Shown: positions 1 through 11,639 of the stretch, piece after piece
Layout: each line of letters starts with the position of its first letter
Numbering within the stretch: position 1 is the stretch's first letter
Source of the DNA: Morinoia aosen
Lineage: Eukaryota; Arthropoda; Malacostraca; Amphipoda; Talitridae
Length of the DNA stretch: 64,000 bases
NCBI GenBank assembly: GCA_030386875.1
Contig: CM059564.1
Span: 65,267,936 to 65,331,935, forward strand
Direction: 5' to 3'
The notes under the pieces: generated by a model
What the model was told of the DNA's origin: nothing
Database searches by the model: none
Seen by the model: the letters and a program-made list of their open reading frames with translations, nothing else
Program-made: the position numbers and the translations under genes

Positions 1-1785
1 TGGTGTCCTAGAATTATGTCATCGTCAATGAAGTGTTCAATGTTTGTAAAATAATGTTAAAGTACACTGAAGCTGTAAGGCTGGTGTAGTAGGCTGTAAT
101 ATCAATACCTGTGTCCTAACGTTCAACGAGTATTTATAGCCAAAAGTGGCCTAGCCACCGCTGTGATGTTTCCTTCCACGACAACAACCTAGTTCACAGC
201 TAAATCGTATGCCTGTGCTATAAGTAATAATGTAACCGTTAATATCTTTATTGTTGCCTGGTCACGTGCTTTAAACGTATGTTTTGATATTGTGTTAGGC
301 TTGCGTGCAAAACTATGTATGGAATAGATAATAAGTGTAATAGCTATGCCTTATGAGTTTTGCATGTCTTTCGAATGGTAATTCAAATGAAAATAAAGAA
401 AAAAACAGTGTCAGTCAGCGATTCTTGGATGTGTATCATTATCACATGTATTAAGTGTAGGGTGATCAGCGGAGGCCAGCAAGAGAGACAAGTCCGCGCA
501 ATCATATTGACCTGCGGCACACGATGTGAATCCCCTGTAAGATCCAGCCATAATGTGCGTGGGATGGTGTAGAGTTATGTATTACGGTGAGTGTCGTGAA
601 ACTTTAGTACCTCCCACTACAGCGGTCACACAAATTTGTACACATAAAATTTCCCGCCGTGCACCTCATCAGCTGTTGAGCACTGCAAAGCAGGTCTCAA
701 GTTGTTGCCAGATACAAGATGTTTATTGGGTTTTTGAGCAATACGAGTGGCTTCAGTTGGCGCTACTGATGTAATGCGTCGGATACAACGCGATGAGCTT
801 TGTTTTCGTGCAATGTCCTATCTATAGCACTGCCTCAGTTGACAAGCAGCCTAAATCAAAGCTTAAAAGCACAACAATAATTATAAGAAAACATTATTTA
901 TATTCCTTGTGTCGCAATACCACTGTTCATCTTGATGAAGAATTAGGTACAAATATATTTTTCTCTAGGAATGAAAAACAGCAGAAATGTTTTCATGAGT
1001 AAGTTTAAAACAGAAGTACTGTAGTGTTAAAAGTTAGAAAACAGTATGTTTCCAATGGAATATACATAAAAAATATAATGCCAGCATTTATTTTTAAAAA
1101 TCATGTCATAGCTGTACTGACGTTTGAACAACTCACAATACATCAAATATCACTGGCACATCTATATAATGACTACCTACACAGTTAATCATAAAGAGCT
1201 GGTGTACAAAAATATGGTGGACATAAATGATTGAGGCAGTAAACAAAGGATTCAGTAATTCTTGACTTACTTTCAGTATATACAGATATACAAGAACTGA
1301 AATTCATAAGTGCTTTAATCAGTGATACCACTTTTTTTCTCAAACCAGATTTAGAATCACACATGTGTGACTGCTACTACCGATGTCTCTTTACTCCTGT
1401 TGATCCCATGCAAAACTCACTGAGGGGAAGAGATCACCACTAGTGCAGTAAAGTCATTCTGACATCCATATAGTAATTCAATATAATGAGGAATTTACCA
1501 TCAGCCTTACAACAATATCTCCTATTCTTGTTTTCAAACACCAGGTAGGTACAAATTTTCCAAGCTCTTCTCTCTTAAGAGTGAGTTTTAGATGCAACTT
1601 TTACAATAAGATTCGAATGAAGTCATAGAATTGATAGTCTTATGAAAGCACAGATATATTAAAACAATAAACCTATGAAGCTCAGATTTTGTTACTTGAG
1701 CTTTATATAAACAGAAAATTAAAATTAAAATCTAAGACTACTATTTCAACTATTAATTGTTGCAGCTGTGTTTGATCTATTGCGA
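1..1785. other. Unassigned AT-rich DNA
   Basis: No open frame here has recognisable protein similarity, and no RNA gene is visible. A run containing AATAAAG followed by A-rich sequence lies near 392-410 on the + strand. It could be a poly(A) signal of a transcript entering from the left, but this is only a possibility. The rest is AT-rich with short chance ORFs. Confidence 0.5.
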
Positions 1786-1789
1786 TCAA

Positions 1790-3045
1790 GATAACAGAGC
1801 ATGTGTGAGAGTAGGGAATGAGGTGAGTGGTTCCCAGTTATGACAGGTGTGAGACAGGGTTGTGTCATGTTGCCGTGGTTGTTCAATTTGTTTACGGATG
1901 GTGGGGTGAGAGAAGTGAATGCCCGAGTGTTCGGAAAAGGTGCGCAGTTGGTGGGACAAAATGGTATGTACTTGGAAGTGTGTCAGCTGTTGTTTGCAGA
2001 TGATACAATGCTTGTGGCTGATTCAGAGGTAAAACTGAGGAGACTAGTTGCAGAGTTTGATAGAGTGTGTGAAAGGCGTAAATTGAGGGTAAATGTGAAT
2101 AAAAGTAAGGTGATGAGATGTTTAAGAGGTGGAGTGTTTGGAACTTTGGATGTGAGGGTGAATGGTGAAGTGTTAGAGGAGGTGGAGCATTTCAGGTACC
2201 TTGGGTCGGATGTGGCTGTTAAGGATAGTATGGAAGTAGAAGTGAGGCATCGAGTGAGTGAAGGCTGTAAGACATTGGGTGCAATGAGGAAAGTGTTTGA
2301 ATGCAGGAGTTTGAGTGTGATTGCTAAGAGGGGACTGTATGAAAGCTTAATCGTGCCAGTTTTGTTGTATGGAGCAGAGTCCTGTGGGTTGAGAGCATCT
2401 GAGAGGAGGAAGTTGGATGTATTTGAGATGAAGTATTTGAGGAGCATGTATGGTGTAACAAGAAGAGACAGGATCAGGAATGAGTTGGTTAGAGGGCAGA
2501 CGGGTGTTATCAAACAGTTGAACAGGCGACTGGATGAAAGAGTGCTAGGATGGTTTGGGCATGAAAGAATGAATGTTGAGCGGCTGGTGAAAAAGATTTA
2601 TACGTCAGTAGTGAGTGGTGTTAAGAGCGCGAGGTAGACCACGGAAGAGTTGGATGGATCGGATGAAACGTGCTTTGTATGAGAGAGGTCTGACTGTGGA
2701 CGTGGCGAGAGGGATGACTGCGGACAGAAGTGAGTGGGGGCAGTGCGTAAGGGAATTTTTTTTTTTGACGCGGTACTGGAAATTGCCACAGTGTGATGGG
2801 GTTGACCTATCCTGTGCGGGGGGGAGGGGCTGCACTCAATGAAGCGGTCGGGTAAACCAGCTATGGCTGTCGGGCCTGTCTGTGGAAGGTGGTTGTGCTG
2901 GGCTGCTGCTGATCCTGGCAGTCTGGTGTGGCCAGTGCTGCCTCTCTTGCCTCTTAGTGCCTAAATGTGGTGATTGTGGCCTGCTGTCGGCTACCCTCCC
3001 ATAGGAATTAGAAGCCTGGTATATGTACGTATGTATGTGTTTGAT
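1790..3045 (+). mobile_element. 5'-truncated LINE (non-LTR retrotransposon), 3' part
   Basis: The segment holds the 3' half of a LINE reverse transcriptase gene followed by a GC-richer non-coding tail. A short coding trace before 1838 (reading VGNEVSG) is in another frame, so one indel separates it from the main reading frame. Downstream of the coding part, about 200 bases without a frame lead to a TATG/TACG-rich stretch near 3021-3042 that may be the 3' tail. The endonuclease and N-terminal RT are missing, as expected for 5' truncation during target-primed reverse transcription. RT sequence of this type is abundant in crustacean and other invertebrate genomes (family knowledge). The clade (RTE-like or other) is not resolved. 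Confidence 0.8.
1840..2835 (+). pseudogene. LINE reverse transcriptase fragment, frameshifted
   Basis: The first frame (1840-2637, 265 codons) opens with GVRQGC, the RT motif just before the catalytic box. It then carries LLFADDTML, where FADD is the variant of the usual YADD catalytic pair, followed by the KSKVM and FRYLGS motifs of the palm and thumb. After 'SVVSGVKSAR' the frame stops at 2635. Homologous sequence continues in the next frame from about 2618 (RGRPRKSWMDRMKRAL, then SEWGQCVRE), which is the usual C-terminal end of this RT family. A single-base frameshift near 2620-2637 therefore interrupts it. The product would be RNA-dependent DNA polymerase if whole, but it lacks the N-terminal half and the frame is broken. 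The opposite-strand ORFs here are shadows. Confidence 0.85.
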
Positions 3046-3049
3046 CTAA

Positions 3050-5470
3050 TACATGTCAAGGATGCTCCAGAAAATAATGTTCTGCTATTTCTAAGCTGTG
3101 GTAAATCCTGTTTGTGCAATACAGAACTGAAGTTAGATCAAATCTGTTTAGATATTGATTTACTTAATATGCCTACAGAATAGCTTTGTCCATACTGGAG
3201 AGTGGTGCTGAAAAAATAAAACTGCTTCAGTAAATGGTTCACTTGCTAGAAGCCCGAATGATTAAAAAAAGCCATTTTGATTGCAAATAAACTCAGCCAG
3301 CCAGAAAAGGTTCCATGCATACACATTTGAGCAACACATGTTCACTATTTTGCATCCATCTAATTGGTGCAGTATATTAGAGTCATTTTGGCATCTAAGG
3401 TTAGCTGCCTTATTCACAAAAACAGATGAGGAAATCTTCTGTACCTATTTAATATACAAATATTAGACTTGTATATTAAATATGAGATTTAATATGCAGG
3501 AAAAGTAGTATGGATGTTGATCTGGTACCAAGGGAAGGCAAGCATCTTGAGTGGACTGTAGGCCTATGAGACACGTTATTGCTGCTGCTGCTGCTGCTGC
3601 TGCTGAGATTTTCAGCACTGAGCCATAATCTGCCTTGGATTTTATGTCAAAGATATAAATCTGTTTCAAGACTCTAATTGAGACACTATAAAAGAGGACA
3701 ATATGTAAAGCTTTCATAACATACAAACATTGTAAGCAGTCCATTTCCAGGTGTGTCATGTGTACTAAGCACAGAAAGTAGAGTCAAAAATTTTCCTTCA
3801 AACCACATGTGTTGGCTGATAGGACATTACATGCTGTTGCACTAGAATGACCAAACATTTGATATTCTTTTTTGGATAATGCAATACATATTTTTTTCAG
3901 ATTAATCTGTTACTTTCAGATATTGGGCCAGCTGATAAGCTGTATTAGGTATGTTTGAAGTCTACAGTGCACAATTTTTGAAGTGGGTGCCCTGCAAAGG
4001 CTGTAACATTGCTTGCATAGAGAGGATGACCAACAATTTATTAAACAAACATTAACATAAAGTTAGGACCATTGAAACTAACCCTATCTACTCTATTACT
4101 AGGTGGTTGAAAGTGATCACCATGAAGAGTTACAAGGACTCAGAAATTGAAACATGTTGGAGAAAAACTTGAACTCTGAGTGTGGCAGGGAAATAAAATA
4201 TAGAAGTTAGGACACTAGGACAGCATTTTTATAATGAACATAATATTTACTATGTCCAATTGATTATATATGATTTAATTCTAAGTGTTGACTTGTGAAT
4301 AGAAATTTACCTGATATAGTGCTATTCTAACTTTTTCCAACTCCTAATTTTTTCTAACTGAACACAAAACTAATACATTCTTAATGCGTAGTCATAGTCA
4401 TAGGATGGTTGTTGGCTAAAACATTTGGCTGCTGATGCACTGTGTTGTACAGTTTTTGTGGGGCCACACGGCCAACACCTCATAATCAACTATGGCATTT
4501 TAGCTGTTCAGATACCTTTGCATTGCAAGTTCCGAGGCATTTTGTCAGGCAGTGAGTTCTCTAGAGCCTTCACCCCAAATTTTGGGGTCTTGAACAAAAT
4601 AACACTTAAATTATCATAAATGAGACCCAGGAAATGTGAGCTTTTCATCAAAGCATTCAAAAAATAAGAACATTATGAGTGATTTCCTAACGTCCTTTAG
4701 AAAGAACGGTGGTCGATTTAGGGTTAAGGACCACTATGTCAAATGTGGGTAAAAGAATAGATGTGGGGATAGGCCAATATTGGTGCACAGGCATGTGTCT
4801 GACAAAGCTGGTGGCAAAATCATCAGTCATCAATAGCCTTCTCTGCAGTTTTGCTGCTCCTCTGTTTTAAATTTCACTGCACATTTGTGCAACCTTTGCA
4901 AGCATTAGTAAATTTAGCATTTTAGGTGGCAAATACAACTAAGAGAAAGCAGTGTTGCAGGACAGAAACCCTGTTGTGATCACCACACTTGGCATTATGG
5001 TTCACAAACAGTTTATATTGAGCCTTCAGCATCTATAGTTATTTACGGTTGCATTGTTTTGACCATCATCTAATAGGAGCTCAACAATCATAAGTTATTC
5101 TAAGATGAGATATAAAGTAAACGATAAAACAATACAAAATGTTTGGAAACCTCCAGGATACTCTGAATATAACCAGACTCACATAATGCAATAAATTCAG
5201 CAGTGACAGGACCACTGTTAATGAAAAAAGAAAAGAAAAGGATGATTATTATTACCCTTCAGCCCAAGCCTAAAGACCGATCAAGAGCGAATAAATTTGT
5301 GGAGAGGTGTAAAACAATACAATGATGAAACTTGTTCAATATGACAACCAAGTTATACAAATTTTTCCTACTTAGAATATTTACAATAATCTTAGCAAGA
5401 GAAGTATTCACTCTCCCATTAAACAGCAATTTATGAATAGAGAATGCTATGAACAAATTCAATCCCTTTT
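3050..5470. other. Unassigned AT-rich DNA with a (TGC)n microsatellite
   Basis: There is no recognisable gene. A trinucleotide run of about nine TGC units lies at 3580-3606. The sequence around 5220-5300 precedes the 3' end of a minus-strand LINE copy. Short ORFs here have no family motif and appear to be chance. Confidence 0.5.
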
Positions 5471-5472
5471 CT

Positions 5473-6390
5473 TGAACTTGGAGGCAAGGGCGGACAGTAT
5501 TGGAAACTTTGTAATGGCCTACAATTCACTCCGCAATACTCACAATTTTCACATAAAGTGTTCAGCACCTGTGTACCAGACTTGTTAAATAAGCTACTCA
5601 GGATCCACCAATCCTTATCACAAGCTGCCATTGGACGGCATCACTGGGATAACCAATATATCAAAACACCATCCCTAGAGATGGTGGGCTACTACTGCCT
5701 ACTCTACAAGACTGGCTTATTCCAGTCACTGCCTTTTACTCCAGGCATGTACAAGAAAATTTTTCATAGCATTGATGATACTCGAATTATACTCTTGATC
5801 CAATCCAGCAAGAGATCATAGAACAATCATCTTCAGCATATCTGGTATACCATTCATTCTTTCCATACTGCTTAAACACCATATTCATGAAACTTTTTCT
5901 CTTGCTCATACTTAATACATTCCCGCACAACGTATTCAATTGTTTCTTTCTCTCCCCAATCACACTGCCAACATAATCTATTGTTATTCTCATTCTACCT
6001 CCATGTCCATTGTTCTTGGGTATTTTTTGATCTAATTAAATATACCTTACACCTCATGGCAAACAAGAGTTGGCTTCCAAAACTACCATCATACAATATC
6101 TCATACTTAGGCACTGTATTCTGCATATACCAGATTAGGGTAGGCTTTTGTGTCATGTTAAGCATCTATTTCTTCAATCCATACACTTTTGTTTGCTTCT
6201 CAATCTCTTTTTTCCACCTCTTGCAGTCCCACTCTGGTCCTTCACCTAAAACATTCATTGAAAGTCAGTCATCCAAAGGTCTCCCAGTTCTAACACAAAC
6301 AATCTTTTGCATGCTTAGTTTCCATGCAAGCCCGCAACATATTTTTTCCCAATAGTTTACACTCAGATTCCATTCAAAAATTTGGGTTAA
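5473..6390 (-). mobile_element. LINE family B, copy 1 (5'-truncated, degraded)
   Basis: This minus-strand segment is collinear with 7544-8460 and 9961-10690. It shares the same 3' UTR, a (CAAGTT)-type tail at 5471-5482, and the C-terminal RT region. In the minus frame around 5787-5993 the sequence reads 'RKSFMNMVFKQYGKNEWYTRYAEDDC', matching the ORF2 C-terminus of the other two copies but with many changes and stops. The 5' truncation lies near 6390, after the stretch homologous to 8400-8440. It is the most diverged of the three copies and therefore probably the oldest. Confidence 0.8.
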
Positions 6391-6394
6391 TGTT

Positions 6395-6940
6395 AAGGAG
6401 ATGCAACTAATCTATTTTCAAAATTTTGTTGCCTGAATCATGGTAATTACATCAAAATAAACAACTTTTCATCTATGCACTTTTTGGAGTAAACAAGTAT
6501 TTAACGAGTTGTAGCGATAAATCCCTCACCGTAACTCTAATGTTTAAAGCGGGAAGAAATTATTCAGAGGGAAGACTACAATGGACTCTCTCTTCCGACA
6601 TGCTCGAATAATGTGCATTCCAGCCATCAAAAACAAAAATTAACAGGTAAATTTCCAGGAGATGACCATAACCAATTTTCCAGTTTTTGGTGCCTAAACA
6701 TAGTTAATTAGATCTAAATGAACAAGTTTTCTTAAATGCACTTTCCGTCTGAATCAAGTATTTTACGAGTTATAGCGTTAAATTAGTTACCGCAACTCTA
6801 GTGTTTGAAGCAGGAAGTAATTCATCAAGCGAGTCGTATGGCAACACTGCAATGGACTCTCTCTTCCGACGTGCTCAAATGATCGACCGGATTCCCACCA
6901 TCTAAGACCAAAGTCAACATACCGCTATAACTCATTACTT
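6395..6940 (+). repeat. Two direct copies of a ~160-285 bp non-coding repeat
   Basis: Two direct copies (about 6400-6645 and 6650-6935) share the order: GATG(A)CCATAA..TTTTCCA, AACAA(C/G)TTTTC, CACTTT, AAGTATTT(T)ACGAG, then GGACTCTCTCTTCCGAC. The core (TTTTCTTNAATGCACTTTCC..GAGTATTTTA) is the same repeat that forms the arms of the palindrome at 11019-11554. Degraded inverted copies lie near 7085-7180 and 7230-7370. No coding capacity is seen. It could be a MITE or the non-coding part of a larger element. Confidence 0.65.
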
Positions 6941-7530
6941 TTGGGTGATAATTTCTATTAAGTTATTAACTAAAAGATCCTAGAAGTGGGTTCAGCTCCG
7001 CGAGGCCGGCAAATAATAAATTACAAACTACCTACTTGAATGCACTTCAACAGTTCAATCACGCAACAAATATAACCTACCTCTCTAACTTGTAAAATAC
7101 TCATTTGCCACAAAAATTGTATAGAGAAAAAGTAGTTTATTTTGATGTCATTACTAAGATTCATGAAACAAAAATTCAAAAATCAATTAATAGCTGTTGA
7201 ATTTATCGCATTCGTCATCAAAGACGAAAATTAACATACCGACATAACTCGCAAAATACTCATTTTAGACAAAAAGTGCACAAACAAATGATGTTTATTT
7301 ACATCTAATTAGCTATGTTTAGGCACCAAAAAGGGGAAAACCGTTTATGGTCATCTCCTAGACATTTATCATTTAACATACCACTTTAACTTGTTATTTT
7401 GGGGTGATAATCTTTGCTGTGTTATTAACTAAAAGATCCTAGAAGTGGGTTCAAGCTCTGCAGGCCCTGCGGGGTTGGCTACTAATAAATTACAAAGTAC
7501 CCAAACGTACTCCAACAGCTCAACTGGAAC
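6935..7530. repeat. Direct repeat pair ~450 bp apart
   Basis: A segment beginning AACATACCGCTATAACTC (about 6937) and containing AAAAGATCCTAGAAGTGGGTTC recurs at about 7377-7530 with the same order of words, including TAATAAATTACAAA and a final AACAG(T/C)TCAA. Between them lie degraded inverted copies of the repeat described at 6.4-6.9 kb. No gene is present. Confidence 0.6.
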
Positions 7531-7543
7531 TGCCATGGAACTT

Positions 7544-9962
7544 CTTGAACTTGAACTTGAAACTTGAGGGCCGACAGTGTCGGGGCCTTTGTAACGGCCT
7601 ACAATTCCCTCCACAATTTTCACACAAAGAGTTCAGCGCCTGGTACCAGACTTGTCCACCAAACTACTCAGGATCTACGATCCTCGTCACAAGCCTCCAT
7701 TGGAAGGCATCACCGGGACAGCCAGTGTGTCAAAACACCATCCCCCGGCACATTGGGTCATTACAGCCCATTCTACCAGACTGGCTCATTCCAGTCACTG
7801 TCTCTTATTCCAGGCACGCGCGGCACAAGAAACGCTTTCATAGCCTCAGTGATACTCGCATTACACTCCTGATCCAATCCAGCAAGACAGCTCATACCGC
7901 AATCATCTTCAGCACATCTGGCATTCCACTCATTCTCTCCATACTGCTCAGACACCACATTCATAAAACTCTCTCTCTCTTGCTCATACTTACTACATTC
8001 CAGCACAAAATGCTCAATTGTTTCCTCTACTCCGCTATTACACTGCTGACATAATCTGTTATTATTCTCATTCCATCTCCATGTACGTCTGTTCACACTC
8101 AATGACTTACTTCTCACAGCAAACAAGAGTTGACTTCCAAAACTACCATCATAAAACAGCTCAAACTTAGGTGCTTTCTTTTTCATATACCAGTTAAGTG
8201 TTGGCTCCAGCATCATGCTAAGCTTCCACTTATTCAATCCATACTCTTTTGTTTGTCTCTCAATCTCTTTCTTCCACCTCTTGCAGTCCCACTCAGGCCC
8301 TACACCTCCAACATTTATTAAACTCCAGTCATCCACAGGTCTCCCAATTCTAACATGAATAATCTTTTGCACACTGAGTTTCCTTGCATGCCCCCAACAT
8401 ACTTTCTCCCAATAGCTTACACTCAGATTCCATTCAAAGATTCGCCTTACCCACCTGCTATTCTGCATTCTTTCAATTCTCACCTTATAATTCAGCACAG
8501 CTTTCATCATTCTTTCTGAAAATAGGCTCCACCCTAGGTCACCTCTAATGGCTTCTATAGCTGTCCATTTCGGAGCACCCAAAGCTACACGTCCTACCTT
8601 ATTTTGTATCACATCCAGCTTTTCAAGATCACTTCCATTCCAAGCAAGAGCACTCATACCATACAGGACACTAGGTACAGCAACATACTTCCACATTCCT
8701 CTCTCACACATTCGTACTTGTTTGCTCTGTATCTGGCCACACTACCTAACCGTCCACTCCACTGCATTGCTTTAGCCACTTTCTCCCCTTTAGTTCTAGT
8801 ACATCCATCTTCACTTATCATACAACCTAGATATTTGTATTCTTTTGTTCTACCTATTCTGATTTCTCCAATATTCCACAGTCTGTCTCTATCAGTCTCA
8901 TCACTATTTATAACCATGACCTTACTTTTATCGGCACCAAAGTTCATCTTGAAATCTGTACTATATCCATTCACAATGTCAAGCATCCTTTGTAGTTCAT
9001 GACCACATTCACTAACCACAACCACATCATCAGCATACAACAAACAGCTCAGTCTCTCATTACCAACTTTCAGTCCTAAACCACTCCCTCTCAGTCAAAT
9101 GGCTAATTCTTCTGCGTACAATCCAAACAACAGGGGGGACAGAGTACAGCCCTGTCTCACTCCTCTAACACTCCTCACTTACCCTGTTTCCAAATTTCCT
9201 AACCTGTAGATAGCACTTGTGTTCTCATACAGACTCTGTACAATGTTCACTATTTTTCTGCTAAAACCAACTTTTCTCAAAATTTCAAACAGCCTAACCC
9301 GATCCACTCTGTCATACGCCTTTTCAATATCCAGGAATGCTAAATATACCTTCTTGTTATCCTTCATTCGCTCAATTATTTCACTCACTACAAACAGATT
9401 ATCCTCCCCCCTTCTATCTTGCCTAAAACCATTCTGTTCTTCTCCCAGGACTCCTAATTCCTCAACTAAATTTTTCATTCTCTCATTGAAAATACCACAA
9501 AATATCTTACATACAGTGTCACCCAGTGCAATTGGTCGGTAATTTTTAAGTTCTTTCATACTCTTATGTCCACCCTTATGCAACAGAACTACATTACACT
9601 TGTTCCAGTCATCCGGTACTCTTTCACTCTTCTATATCTTGTCAAATAAACATTTCAACATACTGACTACACTCTCTCCTCCACATTTATAGAACTCATA
9701 TGGTATCTTATCAGGGCCACATGCCTTTCCATTTTTCACTTTCTTCAAAAAACTTACAATCTCTTCACAAGTGATTTCGTCTTCCATTTTCAGTTCACGT
9801 TCATCTATCAGAAAATTTATTGGTTCATCATCTGTAACCTGCTCATTCATTCCACCAATGTCCTCCCAGTATTCTTCAACTGCTTTCACCATTTGCATCC
9901 TATCTTGCACACTGCAACCATTGACTACTAATTCATCAACTTGAACTTCACTACCTCTATCT
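7544..9962 (-). mobile_element. LINE family B, copy 2 (5'-truncated)
   Basis: This is the longest copy of the family. On the minus strand it runs from about 9962 to a 3' tail of (TTCAAG)n at 7544-7567. A short hairpin (CCGACA/TGTCGG arms, 7571-7583) lies just before the tail. The 5' end abuts the tail of copy 3 almost directly, so copy 2 appears to have inserted at that tail. The endonuclease domain is missing. The body contains RT and the C-terminal zinc-finger region with several stops and a frameshift. Confidence 0.85.
7773..9945 (-). pseudogene. LINE family B ORF2: reverse transcriptase, broken
   Basis: Reading along the minus strand there are four linked pieces. 9910-9632 gives a pre-RT linker with NGKACGPDKIPYEFYK. 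9583-9179 gives RT motifs KNYRPIALGDTVCKIF, NGFRQDR and LAFLDIEKAYDRVD. 9178-8654 contains VRQGCTLSPLLF and LLYADDVVVV, the catalytic YADD. 8711-7773 gives the thumb and C-terminal part with CQQCNSGVEETIEHFVLEC, a CCHC-like motif. Stops interrupt the frame at 9632-9634 (TAG), 9179-9181 (TAA) and about 9097 (TGA), and a frameshift lies near 8690-8710. All the pieces would form one RT polypeptide in the family. Several lesions mean this copy cannot make it. + strand ORFs across this interval are shadows. Confidence 0.88.
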
Positions 9963-10690
9963 TAAACTTGAACTTGAAATTGAGGGCCGACAGCGTCGGG
10001 GCCTTTGTAACGGCCTACAATTCCCTCCACAGTTATCACACAAAGAGTTCAGCGCCTGGTACCAGACTTGTCCACTAAACTACTCAGGATCTACCAATCC
10101 TTGTCACAAGCTGCCATTGGATGGCGTCACTGGGATAGCCAGTGTGTCAAAACACCATCCCCAGGCATATTGGGTCATTACTGACCATTCTACCTGACTG
10201 GCTCATTCCAGTCACTGTCTCTTACTCCAGGCACGCACAAGAAACATTTTCATAGCTTCAATGATACTCAAATTACACTCCTGATCCAATCCAGCAAGAC
10301 AGCTCATACCGCAATCATCTTCAGCACATCTGGCATACCACTCATTCTCTCCATACTGCTCAAGCACCACATTCATAAAACTTTCTCTCTCTTGCTCATA
10401 CTTACTACATTCCAGCACAAAATGCTCAATTGTTTCCTCCACTCCACTAATACACTGCCAACAAAATCTGTTATTATTCTCATTCCACCTCCATGTACGT
10501 CTGTTCACACTCAATGACTTACATCTCACAGCAAACAAGAGTTGACTTCCATAACTACCATCATAGAACATCTCAAACTTAGGTGCTTCTTTTTTCATAT
10601 ACCAGTCAAGTGTAGGCTTCCGCACCATGCTAAGCCTCCACTTATTCAATCCATACTCTTTTGTTTGCCTCTCAATCTCTTTCTTCCACC
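9961..10690 (-). mobile_element. LINE family B, copy 3 (5'-truncated)
   Basis: This copy is collinear with 7544-8282. Its tail is (TTCAAG)n-like at 9961-9984, and the 3' hairpin CCGACA-GCG-type stem lies at 9987-9999. The 5' truncation near 10690 falls where homology with copy 2 (8282) stops. The 3' UTR closely matches copy 2, so the two inserted from similar parents. Its 3' tail is immediately followed (minus direction) by copy 2. Confidence 0.85.
10212..10649 (-). pseudogene. LINE family B ORF2 C-terminal fragment
   Basis: An open stretch of 145 codons covers only the C-terminal end of the LINE polyprotein, downstream of the RT core. It carries CWQCISGVEETIEHFVLEC, a Cys-Cys-His-Cys arrangement typical of LINE C-termini that are thought to bind nucleic acid. 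It closely parallels residues 170-310 of the 7773-8711 frame. It has no RT motif, so it cannot act alone. The ATG is an internal methionine and not a real start. Confidence 0.8.
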
Positions 10691-11018
10691 AAAAGCTGTA
10701 CCGAAATAGCTGGACCCAATCCAGCTATTCAGAGTGAAGAAGGCTTAAGTCTCGCTGAGTGACGCAGTGTCGACCTTTATACTCTTCCAGTATGCTTCGG
10801 CCACACCATTTGAAGTTGTTTTGACTTTCTCGTTTTGCCCCAGCAATCTTGATAATGTTACGGTTGGCATTGTACATCGGTCCCTCTCATCTATTTTGAA
10901 TCTGGTGAATTTTTCTTTGCCAAGGCCTGTAGTATACGAAATTTAAATTTTTCCGTTACCGTAAAATCCTTCATTTCATCCATACCAGGTATTTTAGCTT
11001 ACTAGTTGATACAAAACA
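10691..11018. other. Unassigned DNA between LINE copy 3 and the palindrome
   Basis: No open frame or RNA gene can be supported. The sequence begins exactly where LINE copy 3 is truncated and leads into the left arm of the palindrome. Confidence 0.4.
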
Positions 11019-11554
11019 AGGTAAATGTTGAGGACTTGACCATAATCAATTTTCCACTTTTTGATCAACAAAGATTGTTGATCAGACCAAAATAAACAAG
11101 TTTTCTTCAATGCACTTTCCGGCGGAAATGAGTATTTTAAAACTTATGGCGTTAAATGAGTTACCGGAACTCCAGTGTGCATCACCCTATTACAAACGTA
11201 AAGAGGTTGGGTCGTGAGGGGTAGCCACAGTTCTTTTAGTTTCCGAGTTTTCACTAAAAGAACTGTTGCTACCCCTCACGACCCAACCTCTTTACGTTTG
11301 TAATAGGGGGTTTGCTCTTCGTCGGCTTGGTTGGCGCGCGGGAACGCCTGTTTACTTTCAGGTCGGACCGCGCGGTGTATTTTTCCCCGCCTCAAACACT
11401 GGAATTACGGTAACTCATTTAATGCCATAACTTTTAAAATACTTATTTCCGCCGGAAAGTGCATTGAAGAAAACTTGTTTATTTTGGTCTCATCAACAAT
11501 CTTTATTGATCAAAAAGTGGAAAATCAATTATGGTCAAGTCCTCAACATTTACC
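11019..11554. repeat. Nested palindrome / fold-back element (536 bp)
   Basis: The outer arms 11019-11176 and 11397-11554 are inverted copies of one ~157 bp repeat with scattered mismatches. Inside them is a near-perfect palindrome: arms 11185-11240 and 11253-11308 (56 bp each, one mismatch seen) around a 12-nt spacer. An unpaired segment of about 88 bases, GC-rich with GGCGCGCGGG, lies on the right side (11309-11396). The outer arms match the dispersed repeat seen at 6.4-7.4 kb. A transcript through it would fold into a long hairpin. No coding sequence is supported. Confidence 0.85.
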
Positions 11555-11639
11555 CAAAACAATGTAAAACTGCCTCTAGCATCAACCTAGCAGTCAAAGA
11601 TGCAAATTAATTTTGGATCTACCCGTTGTACTTTCAACC

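Noticed and set aside
8548-9542. + strand ORFs across LINE copy 2
   Set aside because: They are antisense shadows of the minus-strand RT gene, which has clear RT motifs.
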